Shown here piece after piece: positions 16,668-30,087 of a stretch of 64,000 bases of DNA; position 1 is the first letter of the stretch; the number at the start of each line of letters is the position of its first letter. This DNA comes from an uncultured Collinsella sp. (GTDB lineage Bacteria; Actinomycetota; Coriobacteriia; Coriobacteriales; Coriobacteriaceae): contig CAKUNE010000003.1 of the NCBI GenBank assembly GCA_934668345.1, positions 1 through 64,000 on the forward strand, given 5' to 3'. The position numbers and the translations under genes were made by a program. The notes under the pieces are model-generated. The model worked only from the letters and a program-made list of their open reading frames with translations. It did not search any database and was not told the origin of the DNA.

Positions 16668-18059
16668 ATGGCATATGACGATAGGGAGACCGGGCTGACG
16701 GTTGAGGACCGCGGCTCAAAGTTGGGTCTTCCCCAAAACCAAGATGCAGAGGCCAATGTACTGGCCGCTATGCTGCTATCGCCCGAGGTGGTCGAGGAGG
16801 CCCAGGTCGAGCTGCAGCCCGATGACTTCTACCGGCCCATTCATAAGACCATCTATACCGCGATGGTCGATATGTACAACAGCCGCATCCCCATCGACTC
16901 CATCTCGCTGATCGATTACCTGCGCAGCATCAACAAGCTCGATGCCGTGGGCGGCGAGGCGTACATTTTGGAGCTGATGGGTCAGACCCTGTCGCTCGTC
17001 AACTGGCAGCACCACGCCGCCATCGTGCGCCGCGACTCGATGCTGCGTGAGCTGATCGGTGCCACCAACGAGATCAACGCGCTGGCCTACAACGCCCCTA
17101 CCGACACCAAAGAGGTCGTGGAGCTGGCCGAGAGCAAGCTGCTCAAGGTCACGGCGCGCGAGGTCAAGTCGAGCTACAAGACGTTGACCGAGTTTATGGT
17201 CGAGGCCTATAACGAGGCCGAGGAAGTGTGCCAGGCAGGTGGTCAGGCCGCGGGCGTGCCCACGGGCTTTCCGTCGCTCGACCGCATGCTTATGGGCTTC
17301 CGCGAGGGCCAGCTCATCATCATCGGCGCCCGCCCTGCCGTGGGTAAGACGTCGTTCGCTCTGAACCTGGCGCTCAACGCCGCCGCTGCGGGCTATACCG
17401 TCGGCTTCTTCTCGCTGGAGATGTCGGGCAAGGAAATTGCCCAGCGCCTGATTTGCGCCTATGCCATGATTTCGATCAGTGACTTCCGCATGGGTCGCAT
17501 TAGTCCCGAGCAGTGGGCCAACATCAACGAGGCCACGCAGACCTTGTCCAAGCTCGATATTCTGATCGACGACACGCCCGGCACCACGGTAACCGAGATC
17601 CGCGCTAAGAGCCGCCGTATGCTCCATAACAAGGAGAAGGCCATCATCATCCTGGACTACTTGCAGCTGGTGAGTCCTCCGCCGGGGCGCCGCTCCGAGA
17701 GCCGTACCGTCGAGGTCTCGGAGATGTCGCGTGGACTGAAGATCATGGCCAAGGAGCTCAAGATCCCGCTCATCGCGCTGTCACAGCTGTCGCGTCAGGT
17801 CGAATCCCGTACCGGCAAGCGCCCACAGCTGTCCGACCTGCGTGAATCGGGCTCCATCGAGCAAGACGCCGACATCGTTATGTTCTTGGACCGCTCCGCC
17901 GATGAGGCCGAGGCCTCGCGCGACGATCGTCCCGACGAGGGCGTCACGCGTATCGTCGTGGCCAAGAACCGTTCGGGCCCGATCGGTGACGTCGACCTGA
18001 TGTTCCTGCCGGCATCCACCAAGTTCTATGAGCTTGATGGGGCGCATACCGAGGAGTAG
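16668..18059 (+). CDS. dnaB: Replicative DNA helicase DnaB
   Basis: The protein has 463 residues. The N-terminal primase-interacting domain begins LPQNQDAEANVLAAMLLSP; a linker leads to a RecA-like ATPase with Walker A GARPAVGKTS near residue 220, and Walker B in KAIIILDYLQLV. H4 carries LSQLSRQVESR, and RESGSIEQDAD is the arginine-finger/sensor region. The ATG at 16668 has GAGGA at good spacing; the ATG at 16656 is an alternative adding four residues. No intein is seen. Confidence 0.95.
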   Translation: MAYDDRETGLTVEDRGSKLGLPQNQDAEANVLAAMLLSPEVVEEAQVELQPDDFYRPIHKTIYTAMVDMYNSRIPIDSISLIDYLRSINKLDAVGGEAYILELMGQTLSLVNWQHHAAIVRRDSMLRELIGATNEINALAYNAPTDTKEVVELAESKLLKVTAREVKSSYKTLTEFMVEAYNEAEEVCQAGGQAAGVPTGFPSLDRMLMGFREGQLIIIGARPAVGKTSFALNLALNAAAAGYTVGFFSLEMSGKEIAQRLICAYAMISISDFRMGRISPEQWANINEATQTLSKLDILIDDTPGTTVTEIRAKSRRMLHNKEKAIIILDYLQLVSPPPGRRSESRTVEVSEMSRGLKIMAKELKIPLIALSQLSRQVESRTGKRPQLSDLRESGSIEQDADIVMFLDRSADEAEASRDDRPDEGVTRIVVAKNRSGPIGDVDLMFLPASTKFYELDGAHTEE

Positions 18060-18078
18060 GACAGGCGCCCGTTGCACG

Positions 18079-18084
18079 GGTATA
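18079..18084 (+). promoter_or_regulatory. Candidate -10 box of purA
   Basis: GGGTATACTGGG carries a near-consensus -10 hexamer TATACT about 70 nt upstream of purA. No clear -35 is visible at 17 nt, so this rests on the hexamer alone. Confidence 0.35.
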
Positions 18085-18143
18085 CTGGGAATGTTTTGTG
18101 CTTCTGCGCGCCGGCGTGGTGCGTAGACAGTCCATGAATGTAA

Positions 18144-19439
<1,296 letters not shown>

Positions 19440-19460
19440 TCGGTCTTTACGGTTATTGCG

Positions 19461-19508
19461 ATATACCCCTTTGCAGCCCAGGCGGGCGGCCGAGGGGTAT
19501 ATTTGCTT
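19461..19508 (+). terminator. purA terminator
   Basis: A perfect 10-bp stem ATATACCCCT/AGGGGTATAT has a 22-nt loop that contains GCCC...GGGC, followed by TTTG. It lies 20 nt after the purA stop. Confidence 0.65.
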
Positions 19509-19559
19509 TGTAATGGGCCCGCAAGGTTGGCGGGCCGTTCATCCATAGAGGAGGCACCC

Positions 19560-20864
19560 TTGAAGGCGGACACTCAAACCATCGACATCCTGTTGTTGGG
19601 CAGCGGCGGCCGTGAGCATGCTTTGGCAGCAAAGCTCGCAGCATCACCGCGCGCCGGCAAGCTCTACATCGCGCCGGGCAACGGCGGCACCGCGAGCTGC
19701 GGCGAGAACGTTGTTCTCGACGACTGTGATCCTGCGGCCGTGGCGGCGTTTGCGCAGAGCCACGGATGCGGACTCGTGGTAATTGGCCCCGAGGCTCCGC
19801 TCGTGGCGGGCGTGGCCGACGCCGTGCGTGCGGCGGGCATTCCCTGCTTTGGCCCGGGTGCCGAGGGCGCCCAGATGGAGGGCTCCAAGCTGTTCTCCAA
19901 GCAGCTCATGGAGCGCGCCGGTATCCCGACGGCCGCCTATGGCTCGTTTACCGATGAGGCTTCGGCGCTTGCCTATGTGCGCGAGCAGGGCGCTCCGCTG
20001 GTCGTGAAGGCCGACGGCCTTGCCGCGGGCAAGGGCGTTATCGTGGCGACCGAACTTGAGCAGGCCGAGGAGGCCGTGCGCGAGTGCTTTGGCGGCACCT
20101 TTGGCGATGCCGGCAATACCGTGGTCATCGAGGAGATGCTGACCGGTCCCGAGTGCTCGCTGCTGGCCTTTACCGACGGCAAGACCGTGCGCCCCATGGC
20201 CACCTCGCAGGACCACAAGCGCGCGCTCGAGGGTGACAAGGGCCCCAACACCGGTGGCATGGGTGTCTACAGCCCGGTGCCCATCGTGACCGACGAGGAG
20301 CACGCCACCATGGTGGCGGTCATGGAGCAGACCGTGGCAGAGCTCGCTGCCGAGGGTATCGACTACCGCGGCTGCCTGTACGGCGGCTTTATGCTCACGC
20401 CTGCCGGCCCCAAGGTGCTGGAGTTCAATGCCCGCTTTGGCGATCCCGAGACGCAGGTCGTGCTGCCGCGCCTTAAGAACGACCTGGTCGAGGTCATGCT
20501 CACCTGCGCCAACTGCGAGCTCGATCAGATTGAGCTCGACTGGCGTGACGAGTGGGCCGTGGCCGTTGTCCTGACGAGCGCGGGCTATCCCGGCAGCTAC
20601 GAGAAGGGCAAGGTCATCACCGGTATCGCCGATGCCGAGGCCATGGAGAACGTGACCGTGTACCACGCGGGCACTGCCGTGGTGGACGGCCAGCTCGTGA
20701 CCAATGGTGGCCGCGTGCTTGCCGTGACCGCTCTGGGCGACACGTTCGAGAACGCTCGCAACCTTGCCTACGAGGCCTGCGAGAAGATTGATTTTGAGGG
20801 CAAGACTCTGCGTCACGACATCGGCCTGCGCGCGCTGCGCGGCCGTGACGCCTGGGATGCCTAA
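19560..20864 (+). CDS. purD: Phosphoribosylamine-glycine ligase
   Basis: The 434-residue enzyme starts from TTG at 19560, chosen because GAGGAGG sits 6 nt upstream and it puts the N-terminal strand ([20 protein letters not shown]) at the expected distance; no ATG gives this. The ATP-grasp region has [47 protein letters not shown] and [17 protein letters not shown]. It forms glycinamide ribonucleotide. The NUDIX gene follows at 21 nt. Confidence 0.96.
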   Translation: MKADTQTIDILLLGSGGREHALAAKLAASPRAGKLYIAPGNGGTASCGENVVLDDCDPAAVAAFAQSHGCGLVVIGPEAPLVAGVADAVRAAGIPCFGPGAEGAQMEGSKLFSKQLMERAGIPTAAYGSFTDEASALAYVREQGAPLVVKADGLAAGKGVIVATELEQAEEAVRECFGGTFGDAGNTVVIEEMLTGPECSLLAFTDGKTVRPMATSQDHKRALEGDKGPNTGGMGVYSPVPIVTDEEHATMVAVMEQTVAELAAEGIDYRGCLYGGFMLTPAGPKVLEFNARFGDPETQVVLPRLKNDLVEVMLTCANCELDQIELDWRDEWAVAVVLTSAGYPGSYEKGKVITGIADAEAMENVTVYHAGTAVVDGQLVTNGGRVLAVTALGDTFENARNLAYEACEKIDFEGKTLRHDIGLRALRGRDAWDA

Positions 20865-20885
20865 AGTCCGAGAGGAATGAGACGG

Positions 20886-21581
20886 ATGGACGAGAAGAAC
20901 GAAGAGCTCGTGGATGCGCAGATCGTCGAGGAGGACAGCCGCATGTATGGGCACGCCGAGGGCGAACCTGGTGGCGAGGTCGCTGACGAGCCGGCGCTGG
21001 TGCTGGGCGATGACGACCCGCACGATGCCGAGCTGCACGAGAAGATTCTTTCGGAGGAGTGTGCCTGGAAGGGCAAGATCCTCGACGTCCACCGTCTTGA
21101 GGTGGAGCTGCCCAACGGCCACCGCAGCGCCCGCGACATCATTCGCCATCCGGGTGCGGCGGCCGTTGTGGCGCTGACCGAGAGCGGCAAGATTGTGCTG
21201 GTGCGTCAGTACCGCACCGCCATCGACCGCGTGACGGTCGAGATTCCCGCCGGCAAGCTCGACCCGGGCGAGGATCCGCTCGATTGCGCCAAGCGTGAGC
21301 TGCACGAGGAGACGGGCTTTAGGGCCGGCCGCATTCGCTTTTTGACGTCGATTGTCACGACCTGCGGCTTCTGCGACGAGATCATTCACATCTACTTGGC
21401 CACCAAGCTCGAGTTCGATGCGCCCAACCCCGATGATGACGAGTTCGTCAACGTGGACCTCGTGCCGCTGCACGAGCTGATCGACGCCGTGCTCGACGGC
21501 AAGATCGAGGATGCCAAGACCGTCGTGGGCGCCTTGGCGTGCGACAGTATCGCTCACCGACTAGGCGGGGCAGAGCTGTAA
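20886..21581 (+). CDS. NUDIX hydrolase, ADP-ribose pyrophosphatase type
   Basis: The 231-residue protein has an acidic N-terminal extension of about 60 residues (EELVDAQIVEEDSR...). Next comes the NUDIX fold typical of ADP-ribose pyrophosphatase: VALTESGKIVLVRQYR, then the box GKLDPGEDPLDCAKRELHEETGF near residues 120-142, with REL-EETG. The ATG at 20886 has AGAGGA at better spacing than the one at 20877, where the site would touch the start codon. The acidic extension is unusual. The gene is probably coupled to purD. Confidence 0.88.
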   Translation: MDEKNEELVDAQIVEEDSRMYGHAEGEPGGEVADEPALVLGDDDPHDAELHEKILSEECAWKGKILDVHRLEVELPNGHRSARDIIRHPGAAAVVALTESGKIVLVRQYRTAIDRVTVEIPAGKLDPGEDPLDCAKRELHEETGFRAGRIRFLTSIVTTCGFCDEIIHIYLATKLEFDAPNPDDDEFVNVDLVPLHELIDAVLDGKIEDAKTVVGALACDSIAHRLGGAEL

Positions 21582-21666
21582 CGAGCGGGGATGATCCCGC
21601 AGGTTTGTGTAAGTCAGCGAAAGTGCTCCATTTGAGACAAGGTGGTCTAAAAGAGGAGGGAAGCGT

Positions 21667-23538
21667 ATGGATATACGCGACCGACGATTGAAGGCCAGAT
21701 TGTCTAAATGGGGCGCTTGCAGCGTCGAGACGAAACGCGGTTTGGTAAAACCGCGTAAGGTGATTATGCTGAAGAGGTTTCTTTCTTACTACAAGCCCCA
21801 GATGGGGCTTTTTGTTGCCGATACTGTTTGCGCTCTGGTGCTTGCCGCCATTGACCTTGCGTTTCCTATTATTCTGCGCAATTTGACCGGGGGGCTGTTT
21901 ACTCAGGGTCAGGCTGCCATTATGCAAGCGCTCGGTATGATCGCGGTGGGTTTGGTGCTGATGTATGTCATCCGTTGCGCCTGCCGCTACTTTGTGAGCT
22001 ACTGGGGCCACGTGATGGGCGCGCGCATGGAGTCCAAGATGCGCGAGGACCTGTTCGACCAGTATGAGCGCTTTAGCTTTGCGTACTTCGACCGCAACAG
22101 CTCGGGCGATATGATGAGCCGCGTGGTCAACGACCTGTTCGATATCTGCGAGGCGGCGCATCACGTGCCCGAGTGGATCATCATCTGCGGCATCGAGATC
22201 ATCGGCTCGTTTGTGATCCTCTTTACCATCGCCCCGGTGCTGGCGCTTGCCATGGCTGTGGTGACAGCAGCGTTTGCGGTCATCATGTTTTGGCAGAACA
22301 TGCGTATGCGCGAGGTCTTTAGCGACAACCGCAAAAAGATCAGTGGCATCAATGCGCAGCTGCAGGATTCGCTGGCGGGCATGCGCGTGGTCAAGAGCTT
22401 TGCCAATGAGGAGACCGAGCGCGCCAAGTTCCGCGCCTCCAACAATCGCTACCTTTCGTCCAAGGAAAACATGTATCACGCCATGGGCGTCTATACTGCG
22501 ACGTATGGCCTGCTCTCGGGCGTGCTGTACGTGATCGTGGTGCTGCTGGGTGGTTGGCTCGTTGCCCAGGGTCAGCTGCAGGCGGTCGATATGGCAACCT
22601 TCGCGCTCTACATTTCGCTGTTCTGCACGCCGCTCGAGACGCTCGTCAATTCGGCCGAAATGTATCAGAAGGCCATCGCCGGCTTTAAGCGTATGGACGA
22701 GGTGCTCTCGACCGCGCCGGATATCCAGGACAAGCCGGGCGCCACGGATCTGCAGGTGACCGCCGGCGCCGTGGATTATCACGACGTGTGCTTTAACTAC
22801 GAGGACGTTGAGCTGGGCGAGGGTGATGCCGAAGAGCGTCCCGTTATCGACCATATGAATCTGTCCATCAAGCCCGGGCAGACCATCGCTTTGGTTGGCC
22901 CTTCGGGCGGTGGCAAGTCCACGACCTGTTCGCTGCTGCCGCGCTTTTATGACGTGGCTGCCGGATCCATTAGCATCGACGGTCAGGACGTGCGCGATGT
23001 GACGCAGCAGAGCCTGCGCCGCGCCATCGGCCTGGTGCAGCAGGATGTCTACCTGTTTGACGGAACAATCGGCGAGAACATCGCCTACGGCAAGCCGGGC
23101 GCCACGGCAGAAGAGATCGCCGGAGCCGCCCGTCGTGCCAACATCGATGCCTTTATCGAGTCGCTTCCACAGGGTTATGACACGGTCGTGGGCGAGCGCG
23201 GCAGCCGTCTTTCGGGCGGACAGAAGCAGCGCGTTGCCATCGCGCGCGTGTTTCTCAAGAACCCCAAGATCCTGATTTTGGACGAGGCGACGAGTGCTTT
23301 GGATAACGAGAGCGAGGAGGCGGTGCAGGAGTCACTCGAAGAGCTGGCACGCGGCCGCACCACGATTATCATTGCCCATCGTCTTTCGACCATTAAGCAT
23401 GCCGATGAGATTGCGACCGTTGAGCATGGTCGCGTTGTGGAGCGTGGCACGCACGAGGAGCTTCTCGCCCGTGGCGGCACCTATGCCCGTTACTATCGAA
23501 TGCAGTTCGAAGGTGCGCGTGCGCACGAGCTCGACTGA
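21667..23538 (+). CDS. ABC exporter, fused membrane and ATPase domains
   Basis: The product has 623 residues. Six membrane helices lie at about 45-330, followed by an ATPase domain: Walker A GPSGGGKST, Q-loop VQQDVYLFD, signature LSGGQKQR, Walker B ILILDEATSALD and switch AHRL. It is a half-transporter of the MsbA/multidrug type that works as a dimer; the substrate cannot be read. The start at 21667 has AGGAGGGAAG upstream and adds a basic 33-residue N-terminus. The ATG at 21766 (MLKRFLSYYKPQMG) matches the usual family start. A hairpin ACGCGGTTT...AAACCGCGT at about 21735-21757 lies between the two candidate starts. Confidence 0.9.
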   Translation: MDIRDRRLKARLSKWGACSVETKRGLVKPRKVIMLKRFLSYYKPQMGLFVADTVCALVLAAIDLAFPIILRNLTGGLFTQGQAAIMQALGMIAVGLVLMYVIRCACRYFVSYWGHVMGARMESKMREDLFDQYERFSFAYFDRNSSGDMMSRVVNDLFDICEAAHHVPEWIIICGIEIIGSFVILFTIAPVLALAMAVVTAAFAVIMFWQNMRMREVFSDNRKKISGINAQLQDSLAGMRVVKSFANEETERAKFRASNNRYLSSKENMYHAMGVYTATYGLLSGVLYVIVVLLGGWLVAQGQLQAVDMATFALYISLFCTPLETLVNSAEMYQKAIAGFKRMDEVLSTAPDIQDKPGATDLQVTAGAVDYHDVCFNYEDVELGEGDAEERPVIDHMNLSIKPGQTIALVGPSGGGKSTTCSLLPRFYDVAAGSISIDGQDVRDVTQQSLRRAIGLVQQDVYLFDGTIGENIAYGKPGATAEEIAGAARRANIDAFIESLPQGYDTVVGERGSRLSGGQKQRVAIARVFLKNPKILILDEATSALDNESEEAVQESLEELARGRTTIIIAHRLSTIKHADEIATVEHGRVVERGTHEELLARGGTYARYYRMQFEGARAHELD

Positions 23539-23557
23539 TTGATATGACAGGAAGTTT

Positions 23558-24523
23558 ATGGCTGACAAGAACCCTTTGACTCCGGAAGAAGTGACGGAGT
23601 TATTCTCCGAAATCGATGCATCCGGCGTCTTGGATCCCACGCTTGCCAAAAAGCGAACCGAGCGCATGCGTGAGAAGGAGGCTGCGGCCAAGCGCGGTGA
23701 CAAAGCGGCGCTAGCGCAGCTGCGCAGCGAGGACCGCGCGAGCCAGGCAAAACATATCGACCCACTGTCCGAGGACGATCCTTCGGGCTCGCAGGTGAGC
23801 CATACCATTACGAAGACTGCCATGGCCGTGGTCATCGGTATTCTGGTGCTGATCGTGGGCATGCAGATCGGCTACGGCGTGATGCGACGCCTGAACACCG
23901 CCAACCTGTCCGAGAGCGTTTCGGTGGATACCGTCTCGACCGCGCTCAAGGGTGGACTCGAATGGGGCAACGGCTTTACGCAGTTTCCGCTCGATTTTAC
24001 CGTCGACGAGGCCGATGAGCGCACGGGCACGGTTGAGGTGACGGTGTTGGACACATCGTCTGCCAATGAGCTCGAGCTGCTGTCCAACGGGCAGATCCAG
24101 GCCGCGGCGCTTGCGACCAACGCCCTGCTCAACGACAAGATTGACCGCGTGGTGTATAACGTTCACGCCTATATCGACGAGGATAGCAACATTCAGCACG
24201 ATTCCTTTTTTGGCATGTTTCCCGCGCGGGGTCATCAGAGCGCCATTTTGACGTTCGTGTGGACCAAGAGCTCATCCAACGCCACGAGTATCGACTGGAA
24301 GATGCGCATCGTAAGCATGGACGACACCATTGCCGAGCGCATTCAAAAACAGGTGAACTCGGTTTCGTCGCTGATCGAGGACCCGGTGGTGAGCCAGACC
24401 AAGATTGACGAGGAAAAGGCCGAACGTGACCTGGAGCATCGTCTGCATGGCCGCGAGATTTTCCGCGGCGGCAAGCCCGATCGCTCACCGTCCGATCTGC
24501 TGGAACAGGACAAGAAAAAGTAA
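23558..24523 (+). CDS. Single-pass membrane protein of unknown function
   Basis: The product has 321 residues. The N-terminus is charged and cytoplasmic (about 1-85), a single membrane helix spans about 88-108 (MAVVIGILVLIVGMQIGYGV), and a soluble domain of about 190 residues follows, probably outside the cell. The tail is charged. AGGAAG precedes the ATG, and the gene is 19 nt behind the ABC exporter, so the two are likely cotranscribed. I recognise no family. Confidence 0.65.
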   Translation: MADKNPLTPEEVTELFSEIDASGVLDPTLAKKRTERMREKEAAAKRGDKAALAQLRSEDRASQAKHIDPLSEDDPSGSQVSHTITKTAMAVVIGILVLIVGMQIGYGVMRRLNTANLSESVSVDTVSTALKGGLEWGNGFTQFPLDFTVDEADERTGTVEVTVLDTSSANELELLSNGQIQAAALATNALLNDKIDRVVYNVHAYIDEDSNIQHDSFFGMFPARGHQSAILTFVWTKSSSNATSIDWKMRIVSMDDTIAERIQKQVNSVSSLIEDPVVSQTKIDEEKAERDLEHRLHGREIFRGGKPDRSPSDLLEQDKKK

Positions 24524-24529
24524 GACGCC

Positions 24530-24569
24530 ATCATCCCGCGTGAGCCACAAGCCCCGCGGGATGATTTTT
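24530..24569 (+). terminator. Terminator after the exporter operon
   Basis: An 11-bp stem ATCATCCCGCG/CGCGGGATGAT is followed by TTTTTAAT, beginning 6 nt after the stop codon. Confidence 0.85.
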
Positions 24570-24693
24570 AATCCCCGTCCCAGAAAAATCATTATGCATA
24601 GAAAGTCATAATTATCATTTCGTAAACATTTCGATGAAATTAACGCCATGAGGCATGCTTGCGGTTACAATACCGCGAGGCCTAACTACACAC

Positions 24694-24725
24694 CTTTAAG
24701 CCGGTCCTGTGAGACCGGGAAGGAG
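24694..24725 (+). promoter_or_regulatory. PyrR-binding RNA hairpin overlapping the carA ribosome-binding site
   Basis: The hairpin CCGGTC-CTGTGA-GACCGG (24701-24718) is directly followed by GAAGGAG, the carA ribosome-binding site. The loop CTGTGA and flanks match the PyrR-binding motif known from pyrimidine genes (UCC-N-GUGAG within a GC stem, then AAGG). Known: PyrR with UMP stabilises such a hairpin. Inferred: because the site abuts the ribosome-binding site and no terminator lies between it and the ATG, control is probably translational. Confidence 0.8.
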
Positions 24726-24729
24726 AATT

Positions 24730-26169
24730 ATGGCGAACAACCATACCGCGGGCGCCGTCGCCCGCACCTTCGCGCCCAGCGAGCTTTGCCAGCGTATGCT
24801 GGCCAAAACCAGCAAGGGCACCTGCGGTCCCTGCATCCTGTATCTTGAGGATGGGACCATTTTTTATGGACGTGCATGCGGCGCCGAGGGCACCGCGACC
24901 GGCGAAGTCTGCTTCAACACCTCGCTCGAGGGCTACTTTGAGGTCATGACCGACCCGAGTTACGCCGGCCAAATTGTAACCATGACCTATCCGCAGATCG
25001 GCAACTACGGTATCGACGAGACCGACGTCCAGTCGGCCTTCCCCGGCGACGCCGTGCGCCCTGCGAGCGCTCCGGCTATGCGCGGCATGATCGTTCGCGA
25101 CATGTGCGCCACGCCTTCTAACTGGCGCTCGGCCGTCAGCGTGCCGGAGTACCTGCACGCTCACGGCATCGTCGCTATCGAGGGTGTCGACACCCGCGCT
25201 CTGGTGCGCCATCTGCGCGACAATGGTTCCAAGATGGGCATTATCTCGACCGAGATCTTCGACGTCGACGAGCTTGCCGAGCGCTTGTCCGCCGCGCCTA
25301 CGCTGGTCGGCGAGAACCTGGTCAAGACCGTAAGTTGCCCCGCGCCTCACGAGTTTGTGGCCGCCGACCTGCCTGCCACGCATGACTTTGCGCTGGCTCC
25401 TGCCGCTCCTGCCCGTCACAAAGTGGTCGCCTACGACTGCGGTGTGAAGCGCGGTATTCTGGAGGGCCTGGTCCGTGCCGGCTGCGACCTCACCGTCGTG
25501 CCGTGGGATACGCCCGCCCAGCAGGTGCTCGACATGAATCCCGACGGCGTCTTTTTATCCAACGGCCCCGGCGATCCCGATGCCGTGGTGGAGACCTATG
25601 AGCAGGTGCAGCAGCTGATCGGCAAGGTGCCGGTCTTTGGCATTTGCCTTGGTCACCAGATGATCAGCCTGGCCTGCGGCGCCCAAATGGAAAAGCTTAA
25701 ATTCGGTCACCGTGGCGGTAACCAGCCGGTTATGAATCTGGTGAGCCGTCGCGTGGAGATCACCGCGCAAAACCACGGCTTTGGCCTGCTGTTCCCCAGT
25801 CTGGGCAAACTGATTCCGGAGCTTTCCGGCGGCGAAACCGAGCATGCGGCCGATGGCGACCTGCGCGCCTGGGTGCGTCGCGGCATCGCGCCGGTCGTGA
25901 TGAACGAGCGCTTTGGTCGCATTCGCCTGACACATGTGAACCTCAACGACGGCACCGCCGAGGGCATCCAGCTGCTCGACGCCCCGTGTTTCTCGGTCCA
26001 GTACCACCCCGAGGCTTCGCCTGGCCCCACCGATGCCCACTATCTCTTTACCGCCTTTACGCGACTCATGGACGGCGAGGAGAACTACCTGGACATCGAC
26101 ACCGCGAAGGACCGCCTCGCCGGCTGGAATTTCGCCGAGTCCGAGAACGCTGCGACCGAGGAGAACTAA
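24730..26169 (+). CDS. carA: Carbamoyl-phosphate synthase small subunit
   Basis: The 479-residue protein is about 100 residues longer than Escherichia coli CarA. The N-terminal domain ([36 protein letters not shown]) leads to a class I glutaminase domain with the nucleophile in FGICLGHQ near residue 305 and the His/Glu pair in [11 protein letters not shown] 30-residue polar extension precedes the conserved start. It makes ammonia for CarB in pyrimidine and arginine synthesis. The ATG at 24730 has AAGGAG upstream in the PyrR hairpin flank. Confidence 0.95.
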   Translation: MANNHTAGAVARTFAPSELCQRMLAKTSKGTCGPCILYLEDGTIFYGRACGAEGTATGEVCFNTSLEGYFEVMTDPSYAGQIVTMTYPQIGNYGIDETDVQSAFPGDAVRPASAPAMRGMIVRDMCATPSNWRSAVSVPEYLHAHGIVAIEGVDTRALVRHLRDNGSKMGIISTEIFDVDELAERLSAAPTLVGENLVKTVSCPAPHEFVAADLPATHDFALAPAAPARHKVVAYDCGVKRGILEGLVRAGCDLTVVPWDTPAQQVLDMNPDGVFLSNGPGDPDAVVETYEQVQQLIGKVPVFGICLGHQMISLACGAQMEKLKFGHRGGNQPVMNLVSRRVEITAQNHGFGLLFPSLGKLIPELSGGETEHAADGDLRAWVRRGIAPVVMNERFGRIRLTHVNLNDGTAEGIQLLDAPCFSVQYHPEASPGPTDAHYLFTAFTRLMDGEENYLDIDTAKDRLAGWNFAESENAATEEN

Positions 26170-26170
26170 C

Positions 26171-29485
<3,315 letters not shown>

Positions 29486-29497
29486 ACTGACCTGTCC

Positions 29498-29583
29498 GGC
29501 CGGGGCGGGGGAGCCGAGTTTCCCCCTTCGCTCCGGCTGCAAGCAGAGTCGCTCAGTGGGAAACTCGATCCCCCGCCCCGGCC
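29498..29583. repeat. Long hairpin with conserved CGACTCTGC...CCGGAGCGAAG loop, copy 1
   Basis: Arms of about 26 nt (29498-29524 and 29558-29583) pair almost perfectly (GGCCGGGGCGGGGG outside, GAGTTTCCC inside, with a small internal mismatch). Read on the minus strand the loop is GAGCGACTCTGC-TTGCAGC-CGGAGCGAAG. It matches the loop of the 31435-31524 hairpin, although the stems share nothing. It may also terminate carAB. Confidence 0.7.
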
Positions 29584-30019
29584 TGCGGTGACTTGGCTGC
29601 ACCGTGTGCTGCCGAAGGGGCTTTGCGCGATGACTTAGGCTAAAGAGGATGCGGATGTCGAGTGAGGATTTTGTTCCTTGGGGAGCTTGGATTTGGGCTC
29701 TACGTGGGACGGAATCCTCGCTCGTTTTGTTGATGGGACATTTTCCTCGCTCGGTTGCCCACGGACCGTGCGCCCCGGCTATTGCATCTTCGTGGTGAAG
29801 GTCGTCTTGCCGGCGGCGATGTGCACGTGGAGTTGGGTTCGACTGTCGCAGCTGATGAGGACGCCGACTTCGAACGGGGCTCCCGGATGCCGAGCAAGGC
29901 GGAAACCTGTCACCCCGGGCTTCCGCACAGAGTCGATTAGGGGGAGGGGCAACTTCGCCCGCGTCGTGCTTGCGATAGCTTGACAGGAATTATTACGCAA
30001 AATCTAAGATGTTTCAAAG
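29584..30019. other. Gene-free stretch between carB and the ATPase
   Basis: About 430 nt. Short open frames on both strands lack ribosome-binding sites and resemble no known protein; they contain long arginine- and proline-rich stretches typical of non-coding GC-rich DNA. I see no tRNA or clear repeat. Confidence 0.4.
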
Positions 30020-30020
30020 A

Positions 30021-30080
30021 CGCGAAGTAGATGATATATTTTACTTCGCGTTTCCTAATGGTTTTGAATTTTGCGAAGTA
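30021..30080 (+). promoter_or_regulatory. Palindromic operator with three GCGAAGTA half-sites
   Basis: CGCGAAGTA (30021-30029) and TACTTCGCG (30042-30050) form a 9-bp palindrome with a 12-nt AT-rich spacer that contains TATATT. A third GCGAAGTA (30073-30080) lies 7 nt before the ATG of the ATPase. Spacing and repetition suggest a repressor site over the promoter. Confidence 0.55.
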
Positions 30081-30087
30081 GGTTGCC

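Noticed and set aside
24582..24640. ArgR box before carA
   Set aside because: TATGCATA and ATAATTAT are AT-rich palindromes but do not fit the ArgR consensus well enough to claim.
29678..30000. Frames of 60-100 codons between carB and the ATPase
   Set aside because: High Arg/Ser/Pro content, frames on both strands, no start signals; not credible as genes.
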